From NCBI RefSeq assembly GCF_049331405.1, contig NZ_CP186274.1:1550001-1614000 (forward strand): a stretch of 64,000 bases of DNA, given 5' to 3'. Origin of the DNA: PoT sp049331405. GTDB taxonomy: Bacteria; Planctomycetota; Planctomycetia; Isosphaerales; Isosphaeraceae. A model generated the notes under the pieces. It worked only from the letters and a program-made list of their open reading frames with translations, made no database searches and had not been told where the DNA came from. Positions 26,379-34,824 of this stretch are shown here, in pieces. Positions within the stretch are counted from its first letter, which is position 1. Each line of letters begins with the position of its first letter. The translations under genes were made by a program, and so were the position numbers.

Positions 26379-26591
26379 TCGACCACATCCGCTTGCAAGC
26401 ATGTCGGGTAAGCCCTCGCGTAGATCCGCGAGCCTTTTCCGGGAACCTGCAAATTGACTTGCCGGCTGGATAGAGCTGACGGGTCTGATGCCAAGGCGGA
26501 CTTCTTCAACCCGGCGCTCAGCCTGAGGATGAGGGTGTTAAGCGTCTTCTGACACACCTCTGTATTGAACGGAGTTAACGATTTTGGGACT

Positions 26592-27870
26592 CTCTCTGGC
26601 CCAGGGCGATTGCACCATAAGTTACTTCGAGAATAGCACTTGCTCGAGATAAGCATCGCTCGTCGCCGCTATCAATCTCTTGCCCTTCAATCCGATCTTC
26701 TCCGACTTGTTGTTCTTCAGTAGGCTCAACGCCGTCCGACGCAACGCGCTGAAGTTCGCGTCCGCGTGGCCTCGCCGCAGACGGCTCTGGTCCTCGCCGA
26801 ACGTCACGTCCAGCGACCAATGGCAGCTGTTCTCGATCGACCAATGGCCCCGCACCGCCGCAGCGAACCCCTTCGCGTCAAGGTCGCGGCTCGTGATGTA
26901 ATAGCGCACGTCGCCGCTGGGCTTGCCGCCACGCGTCCCCTCGCCGATCGCCACGCCGATCCGCCTCAGCCCCGGCCAGCGGCCACGGTCGGCCAGGGCC
27001 TCCGGGGCGTCGCAGATCAGGTACGTCCTCGTCTCCTTCCGCCCGTGACCCTTCTCGCTCGACTCGTGCTCGCCCGCCGCCACCTTCGCGAAGCCGTCCT
27101 CCACGTGCTTCAGGAAGAACTCCTCGATCGCCGCGTGCAGCGTCGGCTGGTTCCCCTTCACCGCCAGCACGTAGTCGGCCCCGCCGGCCACGATGGCGCC
27201 TGCGATCTCCGTCTGGCAGCCCATCGCGTCGATCGTCACCAGGGCCCCGGAGATCTCCAGCATCTGCAGGAGGACGGGGATCGCCGTGATCTCGTTGCTC
27301 TTGGCGTCGGTGACCACCTGGCCCAGGCTGACGTGGTTGGCCGTGGCCCAGGCGCTGACCATGTGGATGGCCGACTTGCCCGTGCCCTTGTCGAAGCTGC
27401 GCCTGAGCGCCTTGCCGTCGATGGCGACGACCTGGCCGGCGGTGATCTCGTGGAGGGCCGTGATCCAATTCAGCAGGCACTTCTCGAACTCGGCGGGCCT
27501 GATGGCGGCGAGGACGGCGTTGAAGCGGTCGTGCGAGGGGATGCCGCTGTCGAGGTCGAGGAACCTGGCGAGCCAGTCGCGCTTGTGCCGTGCCCAGGCG
27601 GCGATGGAGACGAAGTCGTCGGCTCCCGCGATGACGGCGCAGACGGCGATGGCGACGATGTTGACGAGCGGGTAGATGACCCGGCCTCGGCGCGGTTCGG
27701 TGAGCTCGGAGAAGTGTCGCTGGATCTGAGCGGACTTGGCCCGAGCCATGATGGATGCCCGTCGAGCATGGGCGTCTCGCGCCCCGGGCTCTTGCCCGGG
27801 CCGTCGCGATCCGCCATGCTCCAGTTATCACATATTACCCAGGATGGCGCAATCGCCCTGCTCTCTGGCC
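26592..27870 (-). mobile_element. ISAs1-family insertion sequence with 10-bp target duplication
   Basis: The element runs 26602-27860 (1259 bp). Its ends are 17-bp inverted repeats, CAGGGCGATTGCACCAT (26602-26618) and the complement at 27844-27860 with one mismatch. Both sides carry the identical 10-mer CTCTCTGGCC (26592-26601 and 27861-27870), the target-site duplication expected for this family (8-10 bp). It holds one intact transposase gene. The perfect duplication and intact gene point to a recent insertion. Confidence 0.9.
26622..27749 (-). CDS. ISAs1-family transposase
   Basis: A 375-residue protein with the features of ISAs1 (IS4-like DDE) transposases: an N-terminal DUF4338-like start (FSELTEPRRGRVIYPLVNI), the first catalytic Asp in 'VVAIDGKALRRSF', the second in 'LVTIDAMGCQTEIA', 'LAVKGNQPTLH', and the C-terminal block 'RGHWSIENSCHWSLDVTFGED' that carries the Glu. 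Full length for the family, no frameshift. It lies inside the terminal inverted repeats of the element and should be active in cis. Confidence 0.93.
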   Translation of the reverse strand: MARAKSAQIQRHFSELTEPRRGRVIYPLVNIVAIAVCAVIAGADDFVSIAAWARHKRDWLARFLDLDSGIPSHDRFNAVLAAIRPAEFEKCLLNWITALHEITAGQVVAIDGKALRRSFDKGTGKSAIHMVSAWATANHVSLGQVVTDAKSNEITAIPVLLQMLEISGALVTIDAMGCQTEIAGAIVAGGADYVLAVKGNQPTLHAAIEEFFLKHVEDGFAKVAAGEHESSEKGHGRKETRTYLICDAPEALADRGRWPGLRRIGVAIGEGTRGGKPSGDVRYYITSRDLDAKGFAAAVRGHWSIENSCHWSLDVTFGEDQSRLRRGHADANFSALRRTALSLLKNNKSEKIGLKGKRLIAATSDAYLEQVLFSK

Positions 27871-28203
27871 TCTAGACCGCACTCTCAAGATACTTGTGAG
27901 CTTGCGGCATGTCAATCACCAGGATGTTTGGCCAAAGTTACGCATGGTTACCCCAACTCCCAACCAACCCAAAAAGCAGGGCCGTAGAAAGAAGGATGCT
28001 GCGGGGTCGCAGCCCACGAACGGTCAGTCGACGTCCGATCCATCTGCGGCCACTGCGATCCCAATGCAATGGCCCTGAAACAGTTCGTGTACGACGCCAT
28101 TCCTGAGATCACAGACATGAAATGGGGTAAGGAGATCACTGCAGATGACGTCGAGTGAGCCTTACCTTGCTAAAGTGCGGCCATCGCAGCTTGGAGGTGG
28201 CCA
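27871..28203 (+). pseudogene. Broken reading frames upstream of the SMC-like ATPase
   Basis: Three short + strand frames overlap here: one ending at 28078 (MVTPTPNQPKKQGRRKKDA), one at 28069-28158 (MALKQFVYDAIPEITDMKWG ... ADDVE), and one at 28145-28207 (PYLAKVRPSQLGGGQ) whose stop overlaps the ATG of the ATPase gene (ATGA). A single-base change near 28156 would join the last two into one frame, so a coupled partner gene appears to have been frameshifted and truncated. The IS element lies directly upstream. Confidence 0.35.
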
Positions 28204-30174
28204 ATGAAGTTTCGGGTCCGATCACTCGAACTAGCATTTCGCAAAGAAGATGTCGTGATCCCATTCTCAGGAGTGAGCTACTTCTGGGGACAGATGGGTG
28301 CGGGAAAGACAAGTATCGCATTGATGATCGATTATTGCCTCGGCGGTAAGATCGAGCTGACCCCGGCTATGCAGAGCGAATTCGTTTCTGCAACGCTTCG
28401 ACTCGAGCTTGAGGAAGGGCTTCTTGTCATAGAGCGTCCGCGCGATTCTGACCGTGTCGTTGCCAGTTGGGGAGAAGGCGAGGCCGCATACCAATGCAGC
28501 CTTCCCGCCAGGGCGGCTGAGGGCGAGATTATCCCCAACACAGGGGTGGAGAACTTATCAGACCTGATTTTCTGGCGTTCGGGAGTCGTACCGCCGAAAG
28601 TGCGAACCAGTAAAGCGAGGGAAGAATCCGACCTCAGGCGACTCTCGATCCGCGACCTCCTTTGGTATTGCTACCTCGATCAAGACAACATGGACTCGTC
28701 CTTCTTCCACCTCGAAGAGGGAAGGGACCCATTCAGGAAGCTCAAGAGTCGCGATGTCATCCGTTACGTCATCGGATTCCACGATGAGAAGGTCGCCGAG
28801 CTCGAAGCTCAACTCGATAGGCTCAGGGGTGAGCGAGCCGCCTTGCAGTCGTCCTTGGCGGGCATCGATAAGGCTCTGAAAGGGGTCGGAGTCGAGTCGC
28901 AGGATCAAATCGAGAAGAAGGTGGAGGGAATTCGCGCCAAAGCGGCGGAAATCGCTGAGGAGATCAAGGCTGTCAGACAACAGGTCAGCTCTAATGCGAC
29001 AGATCACGCCCTCGAAATACTGCGACTTGCTTCCAAAGAACTCGGCGACAAACTGGACCAAGTCGAGGCGGCCATTTCGAATCTTGGCGAATCCCTCGAC
29101 GGAGATCGAAGGCATTTGAATGAACTAGAGACTCTCTCCGTCAAGTTCAAGCGAGTGAGGTCTGCCAGGGCTGTACTCTCAGGAGTCGAATTCCAGGCGT
29201 GTCCAAGATGCTCGCAGTTATTACCGAAACGGTCTACCGATAGCTGCTCAGTCTGCGGACAGGATGACCGAGTGGCAACGCCGGACCCGACCGAGGAGGC
29301 CGTCGTCGATCGGGACGCAAAGAACCGAATGGCGGAGCTTCGTGAAATCATCGAACGGCACGAAAACAGCCTCGAGCGGCTGCATCGCGAGCGCACGGAC
29401 ATTTTGAACCGTAAATCCAGAGTCGAGCGAGAGCGCAACGAAGCTTCCGCAGAGAACGACTCGGCCTACTTGTCCAAATATCTGGCAAAAGAACGAGAAC
29501 GAGCCGCGCTGCTCCAAGAGGCGGACAGCCTCGCCAGGCTCGTGACTTTGGCCAAAGCAGTCGCGCGGCAAAGGGAAGAAATCACAGCGATCGAAGTCCG
29601 CATGGCTACCTATAGGGAGCAGCTCAAGGCGGCTAAGTTGGAGGCGGAGAGCGACAGCCAGAACATCGAGCGGCTCAAGCAGCTATATCTCGATTGTCTT
29701 CTCCGCTCGAAGCTCGCTGGATTCAAGCCTGACGACATCGTCCAAATATCGACGAACAGCTTCTTCCCGGAAATCCGAAGCTCTGACGAGGGCGATAACC
29801 GGATCACGTCCTTCGCGACGATTAGCAGCGGTGGGAAGAAGAATCTCCTCAAGGCGTGCTTCGCGGTAGCAATCCACCGGCTCGCTGCTCAACTGAAAGC
29901 CCCATTGCCTGAGTTCCTGATGATCGATTCGGCGATGAAGAACATCAGCGAGCGAGAGAATCGCTTGAATTTCGAGGGCTTTTACAGATTGCTTTACGAG
30001 CTCAAGACAGACGAACTGGAAGCTACTCAGATGATCTTCATCGACAAGGAGTTTGTGCCTCCACCTGCGGACATCGAGGTCGACATCATTAGCCGACAGA
30101 TGCGTCCGTTGGAGCAAGATGGAGAGCTTGACCCCTCAGCAGTACCGCTAATCCCGTACTATTCCGGGAAATAG
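28204..30174 (+). CDS. SMC/Rad50-like ATPase with zinc hook
   Basis: A 656-residue protein with GGAGG eight bases before the ATG. Walker A is GQMGAGKT (29-36), directly followed by a DYCLGG stretch typical of DUF3732/ABC-three-component type ATPases; a coiled coil (about 195-325); a zinc hook CPRC (333-336) and CSVC (348-351); a second coiled coil (about 365-495); an ABC signature SSGGKK (541-546); and Walker B FLMID (571-575), where the usual catalytic Glu is replaced by Ser576. The C-terminal part has an ordered beta/alpha end. Such ATPases work as DNA-sensing dimers, often in anti-phage modules. A partner should be encoded upstream but looks broken. Confidence 0.82.
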   Translation: MKFRVRSLELAFRKEDVVIPFSGVSYFWGQMGAGKTSIALMIDYCLGGKIELTPAMQSEFVSATLRLELEEGLLVIERPRDSDRVVASWGEGEAAYQCSLPARAAEGEIIPNTGVENLSDLIFWRSGVVPPKVRTSKAREESDLRRLSIRDLLWYCYLDQDNMDSSFFHLEEGRDPFRKLKSRDVIRYVIGFHDEKVAELEAQLDRLRGERAALQSSLAGIDKALKGVGVESQDQIEKKVEGIRAKAAEIAEEIKAVRQQVSSNATDHALEILRLASKELGDKLDQVEAAISNLGESLDGDRRHLNELETLSVKFKRVRSARAVLSGVEFQACPRCSQLLPKRSTDSCSVCGQDDRVATPDPTEEAVVDRDAKNRMAELREIIERHENSLERLHRERTDILNRKSRVERERNEASAENDSAYLSKYLAKERERAALLQEADSLARLVTLAKAVARQREEITAIEVRMATYREQLKAAKLEAESDSQNIERLKQLYLDCLLRSKLAGFKPDDIVQISTNSFFPEIRSSDEGDNRITSFATISSGGKKNLLKACFAVAIHRLAAQLKAPLPEFLMIDSAMKNISERENRLNFEGFYRLLYELKTDELEATQMIFIDKEFVPPPADIEVDIISRQMRPLEQDGELDPSAVPLIPYYSGK

Positions 30175-30983
30175 AGCCGTTCACCATCGCTGCTGCAAAC
30201 TGCTTGGTGACGATACTTCGTCAGGATGCCTTGTTCGGCCGCCCTCCACTCAGCTCGAGCCGCCGGGCGGTCGCTTCGTTTCCGTTCTGCCCTCCTCATT
30301 TCCTCCCCTTCGCACAGCTCCTGACCCGTGATCTCGACTGCGTAGAGGGCAGGGGAGAGCTCAAGCCCCTACCTGTTCGCTGGCCCCGAACAGGCCGACG
30401 GCAGTCGCTGAGTCAGTTCATTTAGAATCTGGGCCACTCAGGCTTCGCCGTCCTGCCCAAACGCTTGCCACGCCTCGCCTTCCAATTTGTGGATTGTCCG
30501 ACATCGAGACATCCCTAAAGCGATCGAACCCCCGTCCCTTCGAAATGCAAAGGGCATCCGCCAGGGATGTCCTTTCTCGTCTCGCAAGTAGGCTGACCAC
30601 CTCCGCCCTCGCCGGCCGAGCTCGAACCCGGCATTGTCACCGACCACGATGCGTGGATGGCGAACCTGGACTCTTCCCGTGCGAGCCTGGGCGAGGCCAA
30701 CCTCCTGACGGTCGTCGTTTCCTGCCCACATGCACGGAGCCCCCTGCGGCTGAGGGGGGATCGACTCCGAGGGAGGGGCCAGGCCGAGCGAGAGGGTCAG
30801 GCCCGGGGAGTGCCGCGGGTGCCTCGCCAATCACATGGCCATCACATGACGTCCGCACGAATCGCAAAGGGTCTAACTCGAGGTTAGACCCTTTCGTCGT
30901 CCCCGGATTAGGCCGACGGCAGCTTCGACGTCGACGGCCGACTCGGCGGCTACATCGCCGCGGCTTGGCCAATACCTCGAGGC
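30175..30983. other. Non-coding stretch before the phage repressor
   Basis: About 800 bp without a convincing gene; the frames present are GC-biased shadows of each other without ribosome sites or motifs. It ends with the terminator at 30866-30894. It separates the accessory genes from the repressor region. Confidence 0.4.
30866..30894. terminator. Strong hairpin, probably a bidirectional terminator
   Basis: AAAGGGTCTAAC (30866-30877) pairs perfectly with GTTAGACCCTTT (30883-30894) around a 5-base loop, giving A-run/T-run ends on both strands. It lies about 90 bp past the stop of the minus-strand repressor gene and about 700 bp past the ATPase gene, so it can end transcription from both sides. 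Confidence 0.65.
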
Positions 30984-31751
30984 CTATTTCCGCTCATCCT
31001 TCCCGGATTGCTCGGGATCACTCTTCCGCTTCGAGGTCCCTGGCGGGGAGTCTTCTTTCGATCTTCGTCCGGGTAGACCCAGAGCCTTTCGAATCGATTG
31101 CATATCAGGATCATCACTGTAAACGTCTATTTTGTTCATGTCAATTTTACGGGAACGCGAAACATACTCTTGGGTTTCCTTGCGGAGTGGCCCATCGATG
31201 GCAGAAATGATCGCAATCGCATCGGTTCCATGGAGCGCGAGAATCTCCCCGTTCACGAGCGTAAAGAAGACATTGGGATCGTTGATGTTGTTCTCATATT
31301 CAATATCTATGGATACAACGAGCTTGTCAGAGATGAGCGATTTGATGCTCTTGACGGTTGGCGGATCCATCAGCCTACGCTTGGCCTCGTGCACGCCGAT
31401 GGTCTTTGCCATCTCCCAAATCACGAGCTTGTCTATGTCGAAGGAGTCGTGATCCGCCTCTCGGGATGGCATCGAATGCCTGACCTCCGGTTGTTCGTCC
31501 TCCTCGTCCACAGGGATGTCATCGTCGACGAGATATTCCATGGTCACGCCGAACAGCTTCGCAAGCTTGAACATCTGGATTACAGAGAGGCGAGCCTTGC
31601 CATTCAATGCTCTTCCAAACTGGCTCGGGTTCATCTCGATTTCTTCGGCAAGCTTCTGCCTGCTGTAACGTATCTTCAGCGCCTGCCTCAGCACTTTCTC
31701 GCCCAGTTTCTCCATCATCTCAGTTTTGGCCAAACCGGCCACATCTCCCAT
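30984..31751 (-). CDS. XRE-family phage repressor
   Basis: A 255-residue protein. Residues 15-75 form an XRE helix-turn-helix (YSRQKLAEEIEMNPSQFGRA and 'LSVIQMFKLAKLFGVTMEYLV'); the middle is an unknown alpha/beta domain (VVSIDIEYENNINDPNVFF), and the end is a Lys/Ser/Pro-rich tail. No S24 peptidase motif is visible, so it is unlikely to be cleaved by RecA; inactivation by the antirepressor encoded on the other strand is more likely. It is transcribed away from the replication genes, and repeated TATTGCG motifs upstream may be its operators. Confidence 0.75.
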   Translation of the reverse strand: MGDVAGLAKTEMMEKLGEKVLRQALKIRYSRQKLAEEIEMNPSQFGRALNGKARLSVIQMFKLAKLFGVTMEYLVDDDIPVDEEDEQPEVRHSMPSREADHDSFDIDKLVIWEMAKTIGVHEAKRRLMDPPTVKSIKSLISDKLVVSIDIEYENNINDPNVFFTLVNGEILALHGTDAIAIISAIDGPLRKETQEYVSRSRKIDMNKIDVYSDDPDMQSIRKALGLPGRRSKEDSPPGTSKRKSDPEQSGKDERK

Positions 31752-31780
31752 ATTTCAACTGCAACCGGAAGACGTGAAAA

Positions 31781-31829
31781 TATTGCGCAATCCAGTATTG
31801 CTGCGCGAGGATTTCTCAGTAATATTGCG
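31781..31829. promoter_or_regulatory. Candidate repressor operators
   Basis: Three TATTGC-type repeats lie in 50 bp upstream of the repressor gene: TATTGCGCAAT (31781-31791, containing the palindrome ATTGCGCAAT), CAGTATTGCTGCG (31793-31805) and CAGTAATATTGCG (31817-31829). The region is AT-richer than its surroundings and lies in the divergent gap between the repressor and the HTH/antirepressor genes, where phage operators and early promoters are expected. Assignment rests on position and repetition. Confidence 0.5.
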
Positions 31830-31988
31830 TCTAAGTACAGAAGCCAACGGATTCGGTACTTAATGACTGTGTGTTTTGCAGACTGGAAGCTCTGTCACTC
31901 GTCTCGAAGTAATCCCGCATTGCCCAGGTTTCTCAACGTAAGGTCGATGGCCTCGGCAAGATAATCCATTTTTTCCATAAACCGCAAG

Positions 31989-32255
31989 GTGCATTGGGCG
32001 CTTTGCAACCGTGGATTGTCCGCGTCCAGTCCAAGAGAGGAGGGTCCCATCCGTACCCTAAAAGACGCCTCAATAGCCCTCGGCCGAAACCCTCGCGATG
32101 TCCGAACGCTCATCCTGGCCAGGAACATTCCGACCGTTCGCATCGGCTCTGCATTCGGGCTGACAGAGGATGCCTTCTCACAGCTCTGTGAAGCCTTCGC
32201 CGAGCTTGATGTTGTGGCGGAAGCTCGGGGCATGGCCATCCCCGAAAAGGCCTGA
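31989..32255 (+). CDS. Small HTH protein (Cro/excisionase-like)
   Basis: The open frame is 88 residues; the natural part begins near IRTLKDASIALGRNPRDVRT, which looks like a MerR/Xis-type helix-turn-helix followed by a helical end (TEDAFSQLCEAFAELDVVAE). The ATG at 31989 gives an unnatural leader with no ribosome site. A strong GGAGGG (32039-32044) lies just before an in-frame ATC (32049), so an unusual start codon or a sequence change at the start is possible. First gene of the rightward early operon. Confidence 0.45.
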   Translation: MHWALCNRGLSASSPREEGPIRTLKDASIALGRNPRDVRTLILARNIPTVRIGSAFGLTEDAFSQLCEAFAELDVVAEARGMAIPEKA

Positions 32256-32353
32256 GCCTCGGCTCGGCCACGCCCGCCGTAATTCGTCCACCACGCTACG
32301 CAGCACGATGCGGAGGTTCTTTCTGCGCGCCCAATTTCAGGAGGAAATCAAAG

Positions 32354-33136
32354 ATGGAAGATTCAAAGCGATCGCCGAAGCTCGAGCTCGTGCCTTTCTA
32401 CGGTGACTCGATCGAGGCCATCCGCGATGGGAACGGCGATGCGTTCGTTGTCATCAAGCGGATTTGCGAGAATCTTGGGGTGACGTTTGCTCCACAGTTC
32501 GTGAAACTCAAGAACCTCCATTGGGCTGGTGTTTCGATAATCGAAATACCAGATTCAAGGGGTTCGCTGCAGGAGACTTGCGTCCTGCCCCTGAACTCGC
32601 TTCCCATGTGGCTTGCAAATATCTACGAATCAAAGGTTGCCGAGCACATCCGACCAAAGCTCAGGCGCTATCAACTCGAAGCTCGTGACGCGCTAGCCCG
32701 ATGGGCAGGACTCTCGCCGTCCGCGGCACGTCCTCAGCTCGAGGAGATCGTCCGCGGTCTTGCCGACACGACCAAGCAGGCGGTGGAGCAACTGCAATCT
32801 GCTCAGGCAGCGGCCGCACTGCGACTGGAGGCGGCCGAGGGTAAGCTGAACGTGATCCAGGGCCTGGGCCTCGCTCGGCAAGCCGGATGGCAGACGTTGA
32901 CGTCATTCGCCCGCGAGCGAGGGATTGTCTTCGAGGGCAATCAGGCCCAGCTCGAGGGCAAGAATGCGTCCGAAATTGCGAAGTCCATGGCGATCGAGCT
33001 GGGCCGCAAACACGATGGGCCTGAGGCTGGCAATCGCACGTATCCGACCAAGGTCCTCGAGCGTTGGCTCAGCGGGTACCTGGCCCGCGTACATCAGCAG
33101 AAGCGGGAGCGTGAGCTGAACATCTTCGCTGGCTGA
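32354..33136 (+). CDS. Phage antirepressor with P22_AR_N-type domain
   Basis: A 260-residue protein with AGGAGG eight bases before the ATG. The N-terminal 110 residues have the P22 antirepressor/Bro-like pattern: VPFYGDSIEAI, DAFVVIKRICENLGV, FAPQFVKLKN, CVLPLNSLPMWLANI and a helical block RPKLRRYQLEARDALARWA. The middle is helical; the C-terminal 80 residues (GWQTLTSFARERGIVFEGNQ ... NRTYPTKVLERWLSGYL) look like an ANT-type DNA- or protein-binding domain. Antirepressors bind and inactivate the CI-like repressor to trigger induction, which fits the divergent repressor gene. Confidence 0.82.
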   Translation: MEDSKRSPKLELVPFYGDSIEAIRDGNGDAFVVIKRICENLGVTFAPQFVKLKNLHWAGVSIIEIPDSRGSLQETCVLPLNSLPMWLANIYESKVAEHIRPKLRRYQLEARDALARWAGLSPSAARPQLEEIVRGLADTTKQAVEQLQSAQAAAALRLEAAEGKLNVIQGLGLARQAGWQTLTSFARERGIVFEGNQAQLEGKNASEIAKSMAIELGRKHDGPEAGNRTYPTKVLERWLSGYLARVHQQKRERELNIFAG

Positions 33137-33161
33137 AACAGGGCCGTCCCATGGATTCCTA

Positions 33162-33452
33162 ATGATGCAGATCATCGATGCGGGGCTCAGCTGCCCCATC
33201 GACCAACGGCCGTTGCCAGGCCTCGACGGGCAGCGCCTCGAGCAATTCGAGGCCTGGCGGACCTGGGGCGCGTTCAACGACGCGTTCGCGGACTACGCCA
33301 TCGGCCATCCCGATGCCTCCTTGGCGGAGTGCGAGGCGATCGCACGCAGGGCGGCGGCCGAGGAGCTGCGACGGCTCCTCAAGGATCGCCCGGCCGCACC
33401 GCGGCTGAAGACGTCGTCCACCTCGAGGCCTGGATCCTCGATCGAGGCATGA
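33162..33452 (+). CDS. Hypothetical phage early protein
   Basis: A 96-residue protein beginning at tandem ATG codons. It is helical in the centre (LEQFEAWRTWGAFNDAFADY and ECEAIARRAAAEELRRLLKD) with a disordered end. The stop overlaps an ATG of another frame by 4 bp, hinting at a short coupled gene that is then overlaid by the next one. No family recognised. Confidence 0.5.
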   Translation: MMQIIDAGLSCPIDQRPLPGLDGQRLEQFEAWRTWGAFNDAFADYAIGHPDASLAECEAIARRAAAEELRRLLKDRPAAPRLKTSSTSRPGSSIEA

Positions 33453-33527
33453 ACGAGAAGGGGCCACCCCTCGACGGCAATCGAGAAGCGGCCCAGGTGT
33501 CAGCAATCCTCTACCAGGAGTTCCGAC

Positions 33528-34169
33528 ATGAGGCATTCTACGCTTTCGCCGAAATATTTGCAGTCCACTCGCGGGAAATCGAAGCCGACTCGTCCTCGCC
33601 ACCTCGCGGTCAGGCCTTCGCGATTCGCGCCGCCTCTCTCGCCATTCGCGGCGGAGCGGACCTTGCACGGGATCGAACGATATCGCGATGCGACCGACCT
33701 CTACTTCGAGAACCTGGAGGGCGACCCGCATGCTTTCGAAGACGACCCGTACATCGAGGACATGGCGTGCGACTTCAGCCACTCGGCCGACTCCCTCGTG
33801 AACCTAATCCTCGCGTCGGAGCCCGAGATTCGCGTCCACGCCATCACCCACGGGGTCGACCCCATCAAGGGGATCTGGCCGGCTCGCGGAATCGTCCACG
33901 ACGGGCATCTCTACATCGCGGCCGCCGACCACGCTGACCGGGTCACACTGATGGCGGATCCCTCCAGGCGAGGAGAGACGGAACGGGAGCTGGATCGCAT
34001 GCAGCTCCTCGTCATCCCGCTGAGCTCGATCGTCGACCTCGACGCGCCTTCCGCTCAGGGCGGAGAGTTGGGCCACGAGGAGGGAGCGAACGGGGCGAGG
34101 CAGGGTGATCCGTCCCCCGCGGGAGACGTCGAGGCGATCTTCGTGGCGCCAGTTCCCAGCCTCGCCTGA
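33528..34169 (+). CDS. Hypothetical phage early protein
   Basis: A 213-residue protein; AGGAG lies seven bases before the ATG. A basic, Ser/Pro-rich leader (1-40) is followed by an acidic folded region (RDATDLYFENLEGDPHAFED) and a beta-rich part with HGVDPIKGIWPARGIVHDGH. Family unknown. It is followed by a hairpin at 34192-34215 and then the replication genes. Confidence 0.55.
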   Translation: MRHSTLSPKYLQSTRGKSKPTRPRHLAVRPSRFAPPLSPFAAERTLHGIERYRDATDLYFENLEGDPHAFEDDPYIEDMACDFSHSADSLVNLILASEPEIRVHAITHGVDPIKGIWPARGIVHDGHLYIAAADHADRVTLMADPSRRGETERELDRMQLLVIPLSSIVDLDAPSAQGGELGHEEGANGARQGDPSPAGDVEAIFVAPVPSLA

Positions 34170-34191
34170 CCGTACTGTCGGCGCGTAGAAA

Positions 34192-34215
34192 AGCCCGGCG
34201 CTGATACGCCGGGCT
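34192..34215. terminator. GC-rich hairpin between early genes
   Basis: AGCCCGGCG (34192-34200), 6-base loop, CGCCGGGCT (34207-34215). On the minus strand it is followed by TTTTC, on the plus strand there is no T-run. It lies 22 bp past the preceding plus-strand stop, so it probably attenuates read-through into the replication genes or protects the 3' end. Confidence 0.5.
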
Positions 34216-34410
34216 CGAGACACGGGGCCAATGACGGCCCTAAGTTGCCGGACAGGCATGAGGCCAGGGAGGCCTTGGAGACGTCTCATCTCGCGTCGGA
34301 GTGGGGCCCGGCCTCGGAGGATCCAGCTCCGGGGCCGGCCGCAACGCGATAGCAAAAGATACCGCATCCTTCGGTCGGTTGGCAACTTCACAACATTCAG
34401 GATGAATCTC

Positions 34411-34824
34411 ATGGCTGACTTCGAGACGCAGGAAGACGATGACCTTTATAACTACCTCATCCCCGCTGTCGACTTCGCCGTGTCGTGCGGCCCCTTCAAC
34501 CCATCGCAGGGGGCCTTGATCTATGAGGCACGCGTGCGTTCCTGGACCAAGTCGAGCGTCTGCGACGAAGAGGATCCAACGCCCTTCGAGCTGGATCTCT
34601 CCCGACTCGCCCTCAAATATCGACGCGATCGCGAGGAGCTGTCTCGCGACTTCGACGCCCTGGTGAAGTCCCGCGTGTTCATCCCCGCCGAGGCCCGAGG
34701 CTATCTCATCAACGAAAAGCCCTCTACCTGGCTTGATGCGGAGACGGGCAAGCCTCTCCTGAGCGGCGATAGACTCGAACACGTCCTAGCGATGGAGGCG
34801 GGCGAAGATGGCGACCAAGAGTGA
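34411..34824 (+). CDS. Short paralogue of the phage replication initiator
   Basis: A 137-residue protein from the ATG at 34411 (AGGA nine bases upstream; the longer open frame is Arg-rich and looks non-coding). It aligns with residues about 30-135 of the following protein: RVRSWTKSS, PFELDLSRLALKY versus PFNLTLSHIAAEF, LSRDFDALVKSRVF versus LSRQFTSLVKAKVF, YLINEKPSTWLDAETGKPLL versus YLINKKPLTWIDANTGKPLF. The shared unit looks like a winged-helix DNA-binding domain as in lambda O-type initiators. It overlaps the next gene by 17 bp. It may be a regulator or a helper for origin binding. Confidence 0.65.
   Translation: MADFETQEDDDLYNYLIPAVDFAVSCGPFNPSQGALIYEARVRSWTKSSVCDEEDPTPFELDLSRLALKYRRDREELSRDFDALVKSRVFIPAEARGYLINEKPSTWLDAETGKPLLSGDRLEHVLAMEAGEDGDQE

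Noticed and set aside
33449..33937. A frame starting MNEKGPPLDGNREAAQVSAI, coupled by ATGA to the gene ending at 33452.
   Set aside because: It overlaps almost fully with the better-supported gene at 33528 and becomes Arg/Pro-rich after about 50 residues.
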